From assembly GCF_039530225.1 (NCBI RefSeq), contig NZ_BAAAOH010000001.1, forward strand, positions 3,038,001-3,102,000: a DNA stretch of 64,000 nucleotides, given 5' to 3'. Below the pieces are notes generated by a model, which saw only the letters and a list, made by a program, of their open reading frames with translations, did no database searches and had not been told where the DNA came from. A program made the position numbers and the translations under genes. Positions 18,583-28,358 of this stretch are shown here, one piece after another (the first letter of the stretch is position 1; each line of letters starts with the position of its first letter). The stretch comes from Microbacterium pumilum (GTDB lineage: Bacteria; Actinomycetota; Actinomycetes; Actinomycetales; Microbacteriaceae).

Positions 18583-19683
18583 TCAGACCGTCGCGGGAAC
18601 CGCCGACACCGTGCGGTCGATCGTGAACTGTCCGAGCACTCGGGTGCCGACGTACAGCACCGCGGTCTGTCCCGGTGCAACACCGTCGAGCGGCGTCTCG
18701 GGGACGACCGTGATGGTGCCCTCGGCGATGCAGGCGCCGGCCGGCACGGGGTCGGCGTGTGCGCGGATCTGCACATGGCATGCGAAGTCGGATGCCGCGG
18801 GAGGCCGTCCCGCCCAGGTGAAGCGCTCCCCCGCGATCTCTGCGGTTGCGAGGGCTTCCTTCGGGCCGACGACCACCGTGTTCGAGATGGGCCGCACCTC
18901 CAGCACGAACCGGGGCTTGCCGTCTGGCGCCGGCACGCCCAGCGAGAGGCCGCGGCGCTGTCCGACGGTGAAGGCGTGCGCACCCTCGTGGGTGCCTACG
19001 ACGGCACCGGAGCGGTCGACGATCTCCCCCGTCGCGGTGCCGACCCGTTCCGCGAGCCAGCCCCGCGTGTCGCCGTCGGGAATGAAGCAGATGTCATGGC
19101 TGTCGGGCTTGTGCGCAACTGTGAGCCCTCGTGCCTCGGCCTCCGCGCGAACGAGCGCCTTCGAGGGCGTCTCGCCCAGGGGAAACATGGTGTGCGCCAG
19201 CTGCTCCGCCGTGAGCACCCCCAGCACATATGACTGGTCCTTCGCGTTGTCACTCGCCCGATGCAGTTCGAGGGATCCTGACTCATCCGCGCGCATGATC
19301 GCGTAGTGACCCGTGCACACGGCGTCGAACCCGAGATCGAGCGCCTTCTCGAGCACCGCGGCGAACTTGATCCGCTCGTTGCAGCGCATGCACGGATTCG
19401 GGGTGCGGCCAGCCGAGTACTCGGCGACGAAATCCTCGATGACGTCATCCCGGAATCGCTCCGAGAAATCCCACACGTAGAACGGGATGCCGAGGCGGTC
19501 CGCCGCACGGCGCGCATCCATCGCGTCCTCGATCGTGCAGCAGCCGCGGCTGCCGGCGCGCAGGGTGCCGCCGGCGCGAGACAGGGCCAGATGCACGCCG
19601 GTGACGTCGTGGCCCGCGTCGACCGCGCGCGCAGCAGCGACCGCGGAGTCCACTCCCCCGCTCATGGCCGCCAGTACGCGCAT
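18583..19683 (-). CDS. mnmA: tRNA-specific 2-thiouridylase
   Basis: MnmA puts sulfur on U34 of tRNA(Lys, Glu, Gln), taking it from a cysteine desulfurase. The 366-residue enzyme has the PP-loop [10 protein letters not shown] at residues 8-17, the first catalytic Cys in NPCMRCN near residue 100, and the second in [10 protein letters not shown] near 197. The beta-barrel C-terminal part ([14 protein letters not shown] onward) is complete. The gene is 60 nt downstream of a cysteine desulfurase gene, its probable sulfur donor. ATG 19683 follows TAGAAT by 6 nt, so it has its own leaderless promoter. Confidence 0.96.
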   Translation of the reverse strand: MRVLAAMSGGVDSAVAAARAVDAGHDVTGVHLALSRAGGTLRAGSRGCCTIEDAMDARRAADRLGIPFYVWDFSERFRDDVIEDFVAEYSAGRTPNPCMRCNERIKFAAVLEKALDLGFDAVCTGHYAIMRADESGSLELHRASDNAKDQSYVLGVLTAEQLAHTMFPLGETPSKALVRAEAEARGLTVAHKPDSHDICFIPDGDTRGWLAERVGTATGEIVDRSGAVVGTHEGAHAFTVGQRRGLSLGVPAPDGKPRFVLEVRPISNTVVVGPKEALATAEIAGERFTWAGRPPAASDFACHVQIRAHADPVPAGACIAEGTITVVPETPLDGVAPGQTAVLYVGTRVLGQFTIDRTVSAVPATV

Positions 19684-19689
19684 CCGTCG

Positions 19690-19695
19690 ATTCTA
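19690..19695 (-). promoter_or_regulatory. -10 hexamer for leaderless mnmA
   Basis: TAGAAT on the minus strand, 6 nt before the ATG at 19683; one of the closest to the TATAAT consensus in this window. Confidence 0.6.
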
Positions 19696-19743
19696 CGAGG
19701 CTCCGCCTCCAGGGGTCCTGAGAGGGCTGTGGCGGCGCCCACG

Positions 19744-20946
19744 TCACCGCACGACGCGCGAGGACATCCCGGCGCGGCGTGCGCGCTCGTATGCGTCGGG
19801 AAGTGCACGGATGACGGCGTCCACATCTTCGGTCGTGGTGGAGCGTCCGAGGGTGAGCCGCAACGCGCTGCGCGCCGCCTGCTGCCCGAGCCCCATCGCG
19901 AGGACGACATGCGACGGCTCGGGGGTGCCGGCCTGGCACGCGGAACCCGTCGACACGGCGATGCCCGCCGTATCGAGCAGCAGCAGCATCGAGTCGCCCT
20001 GCGCATCCGGCAGCACGAGGTGGACGTGGCCCGGCAGACGCTCGACGCTCGACGCCGAAATGCGTGCCTCGGGTATCGCGGCGCCGACACTCTCCTCCAG
20101 CCGATCTCGGAGGGCGCCGAGGCGCGCGGCTTCGGCATCGAGCTCGGCGACCGCGAGCTCAGCGGCGACCGCGAAAGCAACGGCGCCGGCGGCATCCTGC
20201 GTGCCGGCTCGCAGACCGCGCTGCTGGCCGCCACCGTGCACGAGCGGTTCGATCCTGGCCTCGCGTGCGACCACGAGCGCGCCGACGCCCGCCGGTCCGC
20301 CGAGTTTGTGCGCCGCGACGCTGAGCGCGACGAGTCCGCCGGCGCGGGAGCCGGACTCGGCTCGGATCCCGCGGAACGACAGCGGCAGATGCCCGAACGC
20401 CCCGACGGCATCCAGGTGCAGCGGAACCCCCGCATCCGCGCAGGCCGTGGATGCTTCGACCACCGGCTGGAGGGTGCCGATCTCATTGTTGGCCGCGAGA
20501 AGAGTCGCGACCGCGGCATCCCCGCTGTCCACCGCGCTGCGCCATGCCTCGAGATCCACGCGCGCATCGCGGTCCACCGGCACCCATTCGACGTCCGCGA
20601 CCTCGTGTGCGTGCAGCCAGGCCAGCGTGTCCATCGTCGCGTGATGCTCCGCCGTGGGTGCGACGATCCCCGTGCGACCCGTGGACTCACGACGCGAACG
20701 ATAGAGGCCGGTGATGCCGAGATTGACGGATTCCGTGCCGCCCGATGTGAACACGACCTCGATCGGGTCGCAGTCGAGGGTTGCGGCCAGTCGCTCCCGC
20801 GCATCCTCGAGCACGCGGCGTGCCGCCTGACCTGCGCCGTGGATGGACGACGGGTTGCCGAGGGTCTCGGTCGCGTGCAGCCATGCCTCTCGCGCTTCGG
20901 CGCGCAACGGCGTGGTGGCGGCGTGGTCGAGATAGACCATTTCCAC
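19744..20946 (-). CDS. Cysteine desulfurase (IscS/NifS type)
   Basis: A PLP enzyme that takes sulfur from cysteine as an enzyme persulfide. In 400 residues: MVYLDHAATTPLR at the N terminus, HHATMDT with the His that stacks on PLP, the PLP Lys in VAAHKLGGPAGVGAL near residue 212, and the catalytic Cys in STGSACQAGTPEPSH near 335. The position just upstream of mnmA suggests supply of sulfur for tRNA thiolation; no iscU or other Fe-S scaffold gene is beside it. It is a different, distant paralogue from the SufS-like protein at 55266. Confidence 0.93.
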   Translation of the reverse strand: MEMVYLDHAATTPLRAEAREAWLHATETLGNPSSIHGAGQAARRVLEDARERLAATLDCDPIEVVFTSGGTESVNLGITGLYRSRRESTGRTGIVAPTAEHHATMDTLAWLHAHEVADVEWVPVDRDARVDLEAWRSAVDSGDAAVATLLAANNEIGTLQPVVEASTACADAGVPLHLDAVGAFGHLPLSFRGIRAESGSRAGGLVALSVAAHKLGGPAGVGALVVAREARIEPLVHGGGQQRGLRAGTQDAAGAVAFAVAAELAVAELDAEAARLGALRDRLEESVGAAIPEARISASSVERLPGHVHLVLPDAQGDSMLLLLDTAGIAVSTGSACQAGTPEPSHVVLAMGLGQQAARSALRLTLGRSTTTEDVDAVIRALPDAYERARRAGMSSRVVR

Positions 20947-20986
20947 ACCCCCGTCCGACCGTAACCCGCCCGACTCACGGCCTTAC

Positions 20987-20992
20987 TACTGT
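20987..20992 (+). promoter_or_regulatory. -10 hexamer for leaderless glgX-like gene
   Basis: TACTGT, 7 nt before the ATG at 21000, in the 53-nt gap between divergent genes. No Shine-Dalgarno sequence is seen. Confidence 0.45.
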
Positions 20993-20999
20993 AGAACCC

Positions 21000-23087
21000 A
21001 TGCTCAGCCCGGAGTCCGCCGCCGCGGTCGCAGCGCCACCGACGATGCTCAGCGCCGATCTCGACGATCTCGGTGTGACGTTCGGCCCAGACGGGGGAAC
21101 GCTGCGCGTCTGGTCGGGCAGTGCCGACGAGATCGAACTCGTCGTCTTCGACGACACCGACCTCGACTGGATCACCGAGAGTCTCCCCCTCGAACTCGGC
21201 GCCGGCGGGGTCTGGTCCGTGACGACATCCCTCCTCCGGGCGGGTACGCGCTACGCGATCCGCGTCGACGGCCCGCTCCGTGACGGGAACACCTTCAACC
21301 GCAGGACTCTGCTGCTCGAGCCCTACTCGCGAGGTCTCGCCAGCGCCGGGTTCGAGGACTGGCGCTCTGTCGCGGTCGACGGCTCGTTCGACTGGGGCAG
21401 CGTCGGCAAACCCCGCGTCCCCCTCGACCGCACGATCATCTACGAAGGACACCTGAAAGGCCTCTCGAAGCGGCATCCCGGCGTGCCGCCCGCGCTGCAC
21501 GGCACGTATGCGGGCCTCGCGCACCCCGCCATGATCGAGCACTTCCTCTCGCTGGGGGTCACCAGCATCGAGCTGCTCCCGGTGCATGCGTTCGCGACCG
21601 AACCGCGCCTGCTGCAGCACGGACTGACGAACTACTGGGGCTACAACACCCTGAGCTTCTTCAGTCCGCACGGGGCCTACGCCACCGCCGAGAGCCGGCG
21701 CCAAGGACCCGAGGCGATCCTCCGCGAGTTCAAGGGCATGGTGAAGCTGCTGCATGCGGCAGGCCTCGAGGTGATCCTCGACGTCGTCTACAACCACACC
21801 TCCGAAGAGGGCCTCGGCGGGCCTCGCTCGAGCCTCCGCGGCATCGACAACCGAAACTACTATCGCCAGCACGACGACGGCGCGTACATCGACGTGACGG
21901 GATGCGGCAATTCGGTCGACACGGCGACGGATGCCGCTTCCCGCCTGATTCTCGATTCCCTCCGGTACTGGGCGAACGACCTGCAGGTCGACGGCTTCCG
22001 CTTCGACCTCGCGGCGACGCTCGGACGAGACGCGAGGCACGAGTTCACACCGGAGCATCCGCTGCTGCGAGCCATCGTGGACGATCCCGTCCTCGCCGGC
22101 GGCAAGATGATCGCCGAGCCGTGGGATGTCGGAATGGGCGGCTGGCAGACCGGCAACTTCGGCGACGGCTGGAGCGAATGGAACGACCGCTACCGGGATC
22201 GGGTCCGCAACTTCTGGCTGAGCGATGTGGACTACGCCCGCCGCGCCTCCACGGCTCCCGTGGGCATCGGTGGATTCGCGACACGGCTTGCGGGATCGTC
22301 CAACACGTTCAGCCTCGAGCGCGGCCCGCTCGCGAGCGTCAACTTCGTCACCGCGCACGACGGCTTCACACTGCGCGACCTGGTCTCGTACGACGTCAAG
22401 CACAACCTCGGCAACGGCGAGCACAACCGCGACGGAGCCGATACGAACCGGTCGTTCAACCACGGCGCCGAAGGCCCCACCGACGACGAGTGGATCCTGG
22501 CCACGCGTCGCAAGGCGATGCGCAATCTGCTCGGCACGCTGCTGCTCTCGGCCGGCATCCCGATGCTGACGGCCGGTGACGAATTCGGGCGATCGCAGCG
22601 GGGCAACAACAACGCGTACTGCCACGACTCCGCTCTCACCTGGCTGGCCTGGGACCACGCGCCCTGGCAGCGGGACCTGGCGGCTCATGTGCGGCAGCTC
22701 ATCCGGCTCCGGGAGGAGAATCCGGCGCTCCGCCCCATCCGGTTCGCACGGCTCGGCGAGCACACGCCGTCGGCGTCCGTCATGGAGTGGTACGACGAGA
22801 ACGGCGAGACGATGTCGATCGATCGCTGGACGAATCCCTCACACCGCACGCTGCAGTACGTCGCCGCATCCACCCCCGAACTCGAGGATTTCAACAGGAT
22901 CCTGTTGATGGTGCACGGCAACGAACGCCCGATCGACGTGACCCTGCCCGAGATCGATGGCGTCTCGCGTTACGTGTCGCTCTGGTCGAGCGCCGACGAG
23001 TCGCCGAGCGACGTCCAGTCGGAGCATGCTCCGGGCACCGTGATTCCGCTCATGGGCACGTCGATGCACCTCTTTCGCGTCGAGTGA
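21000..23087 (+). CDS. glgX: Glycogen debranching protein (GlgX/isoamylase type)
   Basis: A GH13 debranching enzyme of 695 residues that hydrolyses alpha-1,6 branches of glycogen. An N-terminal CBM48-like domain (about 25-115) is followed by the catalytic barrel: nucleophile Asp in DGFRFDLAATLG near 335, acid/base Glu in IAEPWDVGMGG near 371, and TAHDGFTLRDLV near 450. It is clearly diverged from the second GlgX at 52963 (shorter N-terminal domain, missing LSNYWGYNTIAF-adjacent insert). It opens a module with glgE and glgB, so it probably acts in the same glucan pathway. Confidence 0.9.
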   Translation: MLSPESAAAVAAPPTMLSADLDDLGVTFGPDGGTLRVWSGSADEIELVVFDDTDLDWITESLPLELGAGGVWSVTTSLLRAGTRYAIRVDGPLRDGNTFNRRTLLLEPYSRGLASAGFEDWRSVAVDGSFDWGSVGKPRVPLDRTIIYEGHLKGLSKRHPGVPPALHGTYAGLAHPAMIEHFLSLGVTSIELLPVHAFATEPRLLQHGLTNYWGYNTLSFFSPHGAYATAESRRQGPEAILREFKGMVKLLHAAGLEVILDVVYNHTSEEGLGGPRSSLRGIDNRNYYRQHDDGAYIDVTGCGNSVDTATDAASRLILDSLRYWANDLQVDGFRFDLAATLGRDARHEFTPEHPLLRAIVDDPVLAGGKMIAEPWDVGMGGWQTGNFGDGWSEWNDRYRDRVRNFWLSDVDYARRASTAPVGIGGFATRLAGSSNTFSLERGPLASVNFVTAHDGFTLRDLVSYDVKHNLGNGEHNRDGADTNRSFNHGAEGPTDDEWILATRRKAMRNLLGTLLLSAGIPMLTAGDEFGRSQRGNNNAYCHDSALTWLAWDHAPWQRDLAAHVRQLIRLREENPALRPIRFARLGEHTPSASVMEWYDENGETMSIDRWTNPSHRTLQYVAASTPELEDFNRILLMVHGNERPIDVTLPEIDGVSRYVSLWSSADESPSDVQSEHAPGTVIPLMGTSMHLFRVE

Positions 23088-23134
23088 CGACGGATCGACC
23101 GTCGCGGCGCCTGTCGTCCCGCCGAAGCGCGCGG

Positions 23135-23140
23135 TAGGTT
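23135..23140 (+). promoter_or_regulatory. -10 hexamer for leaderless glgE
   Basis: TAGGTT, 6 nt before the GTG at 23147. It implies that glgE-glgB can be transcribed independently of the preceding glgX-like gene. Confidence 0.5.
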
Positions 23141-23146
23141 CAAGAG

Positions 23147-25231
23147 GTGGCAACGTCGACGCGCACCGTTCGCTCTCTCCCCTGGCGCAGCGCATCCTCC
23201 ATTCCTGTTCGTGACGCACGCGAGTGGCAGTCCGGGCGCGACACGGTCTCAGGCCGCATCCCGCTCGCGCTGACAAAGCCCGGGGTGCCATGGGGCGACT
23301 ACCCCCCGAAGGCTTTCGCCGGCGAGACCGTCCCCTTTCGCGCCACCGCTTTTCGCGAAGGGCACGATCGGATCGGGGTGCATGTTCGCCTGACGTCGCC
23401 GTCGGGGGACGTCTCGCTTCACCGGCTCAGCCCCCTCAATGACGGCTTCGATCGGTGGGAGACGATCGTCGCCGTGCTCGAGCAGGGACTGTGGCGGTTT
23501 CGCTTCGAGGCGTTCGGCGACGAGTTCGCGACGTGGGAGCATGACGCCGACCTCAAGATCGCCGCGGGAGTGGATGCCGCGCTCATGCGCGAGATCGGCG
23601 CCGGCCTGTTCGATCGCGCTGTGGCCGAGAAGTCCCGGCCGATCGCCGAGCGTCGCGCACTCGAGAGCGCGGCTGCCGCGCTCCGTGATCCGTCGGTAGA
23701 CGACCCTTCCGCGCTCGAGATCGTCCGCGATCCCGCCATCGCGGCGTATTTCGCGGCCCGGCCGTTGACATCGCTCATGACGCTCGGAGCCGAGCGGGAA
23801 CTGCTCGTGGAACGTGAGCGCGCCGGCGCGGGGGCCTGGTACGAGTTCTTCCCGCGCTCCGAGGGTGCTCGCCTGCTGAAAGACGGGACCATCAAGAGCG
23901 GGACGTTCCGCACCGCCGCGAAGCGGCTCCCGGCCGTCGCGGCGATGGGATTCGACGTCCTGTATCTGCCTCCGATCCACCCGATCGGGCGGATCAATCG
24001 CAAGGGACGCAACAACACGCTCGACCCCCAGCCCGGCGACCCGGGATCTCCGTGGGCCATCGGGGCGGCGGAGGGCGGTCACGACACCATCCACCCCGAT
24101 CTCGGAACGCTGGCCGACTTCCGTGCCTTCGTGCGGGCCGCCCGCGCCGAGGGGCTCGAAGTCGCGATCGACCTCGCCCTGCAGGCCGCTCCCGACCACC
24201 CGTGGGTGACGGAGCATCCGGAGTGGTTCACGACGCTGCCTGACGGATCCATCGCTTTCGCGGAGAACCCGCCGAAGAAGTACCAGGACATCTATCCGGT
24301 CAATTTCGACAACGACCCCGAGGGCATCCGCGCCGAGGTCCTCCGCGTGGTGAGGCACTGGATCGCGCAGGGCATCAGCATCTTCCGCGTCGACAATCCG
24401 CACACCAAGCCGCTGCAGTTCTGGGAGTGGCTCATCGCCACGGTGACCGCCGAGCATCCGGATGCCGTGTTCCTCGCCGAGGCCTTCACCCGGCCGGCTC
24501 CGTTGCAGAGCCTGGCATCCGCGGGATTCCAGCAGAGCTACACGTATTTCACGTGGCGCAACACCAAAGTGGAGCTCGAGGAGTTCTTCCTGGGGCTGGC
24601 CCGCGAGACAGCCGACTTCGTGCGACCGAACCTGTTCGTCAACACCCCCGACATCCTGACCGAGTATCTGCAGTTCGGAGGGCGACCGGCGTACCGGGTG
24701 CGTGCGGCGATCGCCGCGACCGCCGCACCGACGTACGGCGTCTACGCGGGGTACGAGCTGTACGAGAATGTGGCGCGCCCGGGGTCGGAAGAGAACATCG
24801 ACAACGAGAAGTACGAATACAAGGTGCGCGACTGGGCAGGCGCGGAGGCGCGCGGTGACTCGCTCGCGCCGTATCTCACCCGACTGAATGCGATCCGCCG
24901 CGCGCATCCCGCACTCCTCCAGCTGCGCAATCTCAGCATCCATTGGAGCGACGACGACGCCATCCTCGTGTACGTCAAGCATCTCGACGCCGGGCTGTCT
25001 CCCACAGGTCGCAGCGACACGGTCATCGTGGTCGTCAACACCGACCCTCATTCGGTGAGGCAGACGATGGTCCACCTGGACACCCGTGTCTGGGGCGTCG
25101 AGCCCGGTGCGCCCTTCGACGTCGAAGATCTCGTGTCCGGTGCCCAATGGACCTGGTCGGATCATAACTTCGTGATGCTCGACGCCTTCGCCGACCCCGT
25201 CCACATTCTCCACGTGAAGGACCCGCGATGA
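23147..25231 (+). CDS. glgE: Alpha-1,4-glucan:maltose-1-phosphate maltosyltransferase
   Basis: GlgE extends alpha-1,4-glucan with maltosyl units from maltose 1-phosphate. The 694-residue protein has the family layout: N-terminal beta domain (GRIPLALTKPGVPWGDYPPK), helical domain S, then the GH13-3 barrel with PPIHPIGRINRKGRNN, nucleophile Asp in FRVDNPHTKP near residue 417, and Glu in LAEAFTRP near 445. The donor maltose 1-phosphate normally comes from TreS-Pep2 or GlgC-GlgM; neither is in this window. It overlaps glgB by ATGA. The GTG at 23147 is chosen from the leaderless hexamer. Confidence 0.95.
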   Translation: MATSTRTVRSLPWRSASSIPVRDAREWQSGRDTVSGRIPLALTKPGVPWGDYPPKAFAGETVPFRATAFREGHDRIGVHVRLTSPSGDVSLHRLSPLNDGFDRWETIVAVLEQGLWRFRFEAFGDEFATWEHDADLKIAAGVDAALMREIGAGLFDRAVAEKSRPIAERRALESAAAALRDPSVDDPSALEIVRDPAIAAYFAARPLTSLMTLGAERELLVERERAGAGAWYEFFPRSEGARLLKDGTIKSGTFRTAAKRLPAVAAMGFDVLYLPPIHPIGRINRKGRNNTLDPQPGDPGSPWAIGAAEGGHDTIHPDLGTLADFRAFVRAARAEGLEVAIDLALQAAPDHPWVTEHPEWFTTLPDGSIAFAENPPKKYQDIYPVNFDNDPEGIRAEVLRVVRHWIAQGISIFRVDNPHTKPLQFWEWLIATVTAEHPDAVFLAEAFTRPAPLQSLASAGFQQSYTYFTWRNTKVELEEFFLGLARETADFVRPNLFVNTPDILTEYLQFGGRPAYRVRAAIAATAAPTYGVYAGYELYENVARPGSEENIDNEKYEYKVRDWAGAEARGDSLAPYLTRLNAIRRAHPALLQLRNLSIHWSDDDAILVYVKHLDAGLSPTGRSDTVIVVVNTDPHSVRQTMVHLDTRVWGVEPGAPFDVEDLVSGAQWTWSDHNFVMLDAFADPVHILHVKDPR

Positions 25232-27393
25232 CCCCCTCCGACCAGCTGTTCGAGACCGTCGCCTCCGGCGCCTATCACGATCCTCACTCCGTGCTCGGCA
25301 TCCATCCGAGCACCGATTCCCAGGGCGGGGCCGAGTGGACCGTTCGCACGCGTCGGCCGCTGGCGGGCAGTGTGACGGCCGTCTTCGCCGATGGCACGCG
25401 CGTGCCGCTCGAGCACGTCCATGCCGGGATCTGGGAGGGAACGCGGTCAGGCGAACCGGGAGCCTACGAGATCCTGACGACGTATCCGGACGGACCGGAG
25501 TACGTCGCGGATGACCCGTACCGTCATCCGCCTACGCTCGGTGAGGTCGACCTGCATCTGATCGCCGAAGGCCGGCACGAACAGCTCTGGAATGTCCTGG
25601 GCGCGCATGTGCGCACCATGGACGGCTCGACCGGCACGTCGTTCTCGGTCTGGGCGCCCAACGCCCGCGCGGTGCGCGTGGTGGGCGACTTCAACCGCTG
25701 GGATGGCCAGGGACACGCGATGCGCTCGATGGGCGGGTCCGGGGTGTGGGAGCTCTTCATCCCCGAGATCGGCGTCGGCACCGCGTACAAGTTCGAACTG
25801 CTGAGCCGCGGAGGCGAGTGGGTGCTCAAGGCCGATCCCATGGCGCGGTTCGCCGAGGTGCCTCCCGCCACGGCATCCGTCGTCGTGCAGTCCGCGTACA
25901 CATGGGGCGACTCGGCCTGGATGACACGGCGAAGCCGTTCCACTCCGGTGTCGGAGCCGATGTCCGTGTACGAGCTGCACCTCGGCTCCTGGCGTCCGGG
26001 ACTCTCGTATCGGGATGCCGCGGACCAGATCATCGAGCACGTCACCGCCCAGCAATTCACGCACGTCGAGTTCCTTCCTCTCGCAGAGCACCCGTTCGGC
26101 GGCTCATGGGGCTACCAGGTCACCGGCTATTACGCCCCGACCAGCCGCTTCGGCCACCCGGACGACCTGCGCTATTTGATCGATCGGCTGCACCAGGCAG
26201 ACATCGGCGTGATCATGGACTGGGTACCTGGACACTTCCCGAAGGATGCGTTCGCGCTTGCGCGGTTCGACGGCGAGGCACTCTACGAGCACCCTGATCC
26301 CCGTCGCGGCGAGCATCGGGACTGGGGCACGTACATCTTCGACTACGGGCGCAATGAGGTGCGCAACTTCCTCGTCGCCAACGCCCTCTACTGGTTCGAG
26401 GAGTTCCACGTCGACGGACTGCGCGTCGACGCCGTCGCATCCATGCTGTACCTCGACTACTCCCGCGAGGAGGGCGAGTGGGTGCCCAACGTCCACGGCG
26501 GCCGCGAGAATCTGGAGGCCATCCGCTTCCTGCAGGAGGTCAATGCCACCTCCTACAAGCGATACCCGGGCATCGCGATGATGGCCGAGGAGTCGACCAG
26601 CTTCCCCGGTGTCACCGCGCCCACGAGCCACGCCGGCCTCGGATTCGGCTTCAAGTGGAACATGGGCTGGATGAACGACTCGTTGCAGTACATCAAGCGC
26701 GACCCGATGTATCGCTCGCACCACGAGGGAGAGCTGTCCTTCTCGTTCGTGTACGCCTTCAGCGAGAACTACGTGCTGCCGATCAGCCACGACGAGGTCG
26801 TGCACGGCAAGGGCAGCCTGTTCTCGCGGATGCCGGGCGACCACTGGCAGAAGCTCGCCAACATGCGGGCGTTCCTGGCGTACATGTGGGGCCATCCCGG
26901 CAAGCAGCTGCTCTTCATGGGCCAGGAGTTCGGTCAGATCTCGGAGTGGTCCGAGGGACGCTCGCTCGACTGGTGGCTGCTCGACCAGCCGTCGCACGCG
27001 CAGCTGCAGGGATTCGTCTCCGTCCTGAACCGCACCTACCGCACCCACTCCGCGCTGTGGGCCAGGGACAGCGACGGAGGTGCATTCTCGCGACTGGGCG
27101 GTCCGTCGTGGAACCCGAATGTCATCGCATTCGAGCGGCGCGACTGGCACGGCAACACGGTCGCGGTCATCTGCAACTTCTCAGGCGTGCCGATCGACAA
27201 CTACGAGCTGGACCTGCGCGAGTCGGGCATGTGGCACGAGATCCTGAACACGGATGCACTGGAATACGGCGGCTCGGGCGTGGGCAATGCCGGCATCGTG
27301 CCGGCGGACGAATCCGGCCGGGCAACACTCGTGCTGCCCCCGCTGGGCGTGCTGTGGCTTCGCCACGACCCGGCGGGAACGCCTCGCGAGTAG
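25228..27393 (+). CDS. glgB: 1,4-alpha-glucan branching enzyme
   Basis: GlgB moves alpha-1,4 chains to form alpha-1,6 branches. In 721 residues: an N1 domain and a CBM48 domain (SVWAPNARAVRVVGDFNRWDG), barrel motifs HFPKDAFALARFDG, nucleophile Asp in DGLRVDAVASMLY near 400, Glu in MMAEESTSFPG near 454, and ISHDEVVHGKGSL near 520. The start (ATGACCCCC) overlaps glgE by 4 nt, so the two are translationally coupled, the classic GlgE-pathway pairing. It ends 20 nt from the convergent YbbN-like gene; a perfect 12-bp palindrome GGGCTGCAGCCC (27396-27407) lies in that gap. Confidence 0.97.
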   Translation: MTPSDQLFETVASGAYHDPHSVLGIHPSTDSQGGAEWTVRTRRPLAGSVTAVFADGTRVPLEHVHAGIWEGTRSGEPGAYEILTTYPDGPEYVADDPYRHPPTLGEVDLHLIAEGRHEQLWNVLGAHVRTMDGSTGTSFSVWAPNARAVRVVGDFNRWDGQGHAMRSMGGSGVWELFIPEIGVGTAYKFELLSRGGEWVLKADPMARFAEVPPATASVVVQSAYTWGDSAWMTRRSRSTPVSEPMSVYELHLGSWRPGLSYRDAADQIIEHVTAQQFTHVEFLPLAEHPFGGSWGYQVTGYYAPTSRFGHPDDLRYLIDRLHQADIGVIMDWVPGHFPKDAFALARFDGEALYEHPDPRRGEHRDWGTYIFDYGRNEVRNFLVANALYWFEEFHVDGLRVDAVASMLYLDYSREEGEWVPNVHGGRENLEAIRFLQEVNATSYKRYPGIAMMAEESTSFPGVTAPTSHAGLGFGFKWNMGWMNDSLQYIKRDPMYRSHHEGELSFSFVYAFSENYVLPISHDEVVHGKGSLFSRMPGDHWQKLANMRAFLAYMWGHPGKQLLFMGQEFGQISEWSEGRSLDWWLLDQPSHAQLQGFVSVLNRTYRTHSALWARDSDGGAFSRLGGPSWNPNVIAFERRDWHGNTVAVICNFSGVPIDNYELDLRESGMWHEILNTDALEYGGSGVGNAGIVPADESGRATLVLPPLGVLWLRHDPAGTPRE

Positions 27394-27413
27394 CCGGGCT
27401 GCAGCCCCGCGTG

Positions 27414-28358
27414 TCAGAACAGCAGTGACGCGAGGCGCCCGCGCGCACGGATGACGCGGGAATCGGCGTCGCCCACCAGGGCGAACAGCTCCAGCAGACG
27501 CTCGCGGACCGGTCCGCGCTCATCCGAGGGAAGCAGCGCGAACAGGTCGAGCAGTCGGTCGAACGCGTCGTCGACGTGTCCGCCGGCGAGGTCGAGATCG
27601 GCCACCGTCAGCTGTGCGGGGATGTCGGTCGGCGCGGCGCCCGCGGCGGCACGGGCGGCCTGAAGGTCCACGCCCTGTACCCGGTCGAGCAGTCGAACCT
27701 GTCCGAGACCGGCACGGGCATCTGCGTCCCGCGGGTTCTCGGCGAGGGCCTTCTCATACGCGGTGATCGCGCGCGGGTAGTCCCCGGCCTCGATGGCGTC
27801 GAAGGCCTCGGCGTGAAGTGGTGGAAGCGGCGGCTCCACCGCTTCCTCGACCTCGTCGGACTCCCCGGCCCCCGCCACCTCAACGGTCCCGGTCACGCCG
27901 TTCTGCGCCGCGAGCTGCAGCAGTTGAGCGAACACCTCGCGCACCTGCTGCTCGGGGACGGCACCCGTGAACAGGGGAACCGGCTGACCGCCGATGAGTG
28001 CGACGACCATCGGGATCGACTGCGCGCGGAACGCCTGGGACAGCTGCGGGTTCGCGTCGACGTCCACCTTGGCCAGCACGAGGCGGCCGCCTGCTTCCAG
28101 GACGAGCTTCTCCAGCACCGGTGAGAGCTGCTTGCACGGCCCGCACCACTCCGCCCAGAGATCGATCACGACGGGCACGGTGCGCGACAGCTCGAGCACC
28201 TGGGGGAACGTCTCGTCCGTGACATCCATCACGAGCGCCGGCACGGCGGCTGCCGGGGTGGCGGACGCTTCGCCGGGGACGGGAGCGGTGGTCCGATTCC
28301 GGAGTGCCGAGAGGTCGACAGCGCCGCGTAGAGCGGCACCCGGGGAGACGTCGGTCAC
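27414..28358 (-). CDS. Thioredoxin-TPR co-chaperone (YbbN/CnoX type)
   Basis: A 314-residue protein with an N-terminal thioredoxin fold containing an intact CGPC (DLWAEWCGPCKQLSPVL, near residue 72) and a C-terminal TPR region (DYPRAITAYEKALAENPRDADARAGLG onward). Proteobacterial CnoX/YbbN holds unfolded clients for GroEL and DnaK; many have lost the redox Cys, but this one keeps both. A 40-residue low-complexity N terminus precedes the fold. The GTG at 28358 overlaps the upstream gene's stop by 4 nt, so they form a two-gene operon. Confidence 0.85.
   Translation of the reverse strand: MTDVSPGAALRGAVDLSALRNRTTAPVPGEASATPAAAVPALVMDVTDETFPQVLELSRTVPVVIDLWAEWCGPCKQLSPVLEKLVLEAGGRLVLAKVDVDANPQLSQAFRAQSIPMVVALIGGQPVPLFTGAVPEQQVREVFAQLLQLAAQNGVTGTVEVAGAGESDEVEEAVEPPLPPLHAEAFDAIEAGDYPRAITAYEKALAENPRDADARAGLGQVRLLDRVQGVDLQAARAAAGAAPTDIPAQLTVADLDLAGGHVDDAFDRLLDLFALLPSDERGPVRERLLELFALVGDADSRVIRARGRLASLLF

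Noticed and set aside
19662..22763. 1033-codon open frame antisense/shadow across the cysteine desulfurase and glgX
   Set aside because: It spans two real divergent genes on different strands and has no domain.
23249..25213. 654-codon frame antisense to glgE
   Set aside because: Shadow; no motif, sense frame fully explained.
27396..27407. Palindrome GGGCTGCAGCCC between glgB and the YbbN-like gene
   Set aside because: Perfect but without loop or T-run, only 12 bp; too weak to call a terminator.
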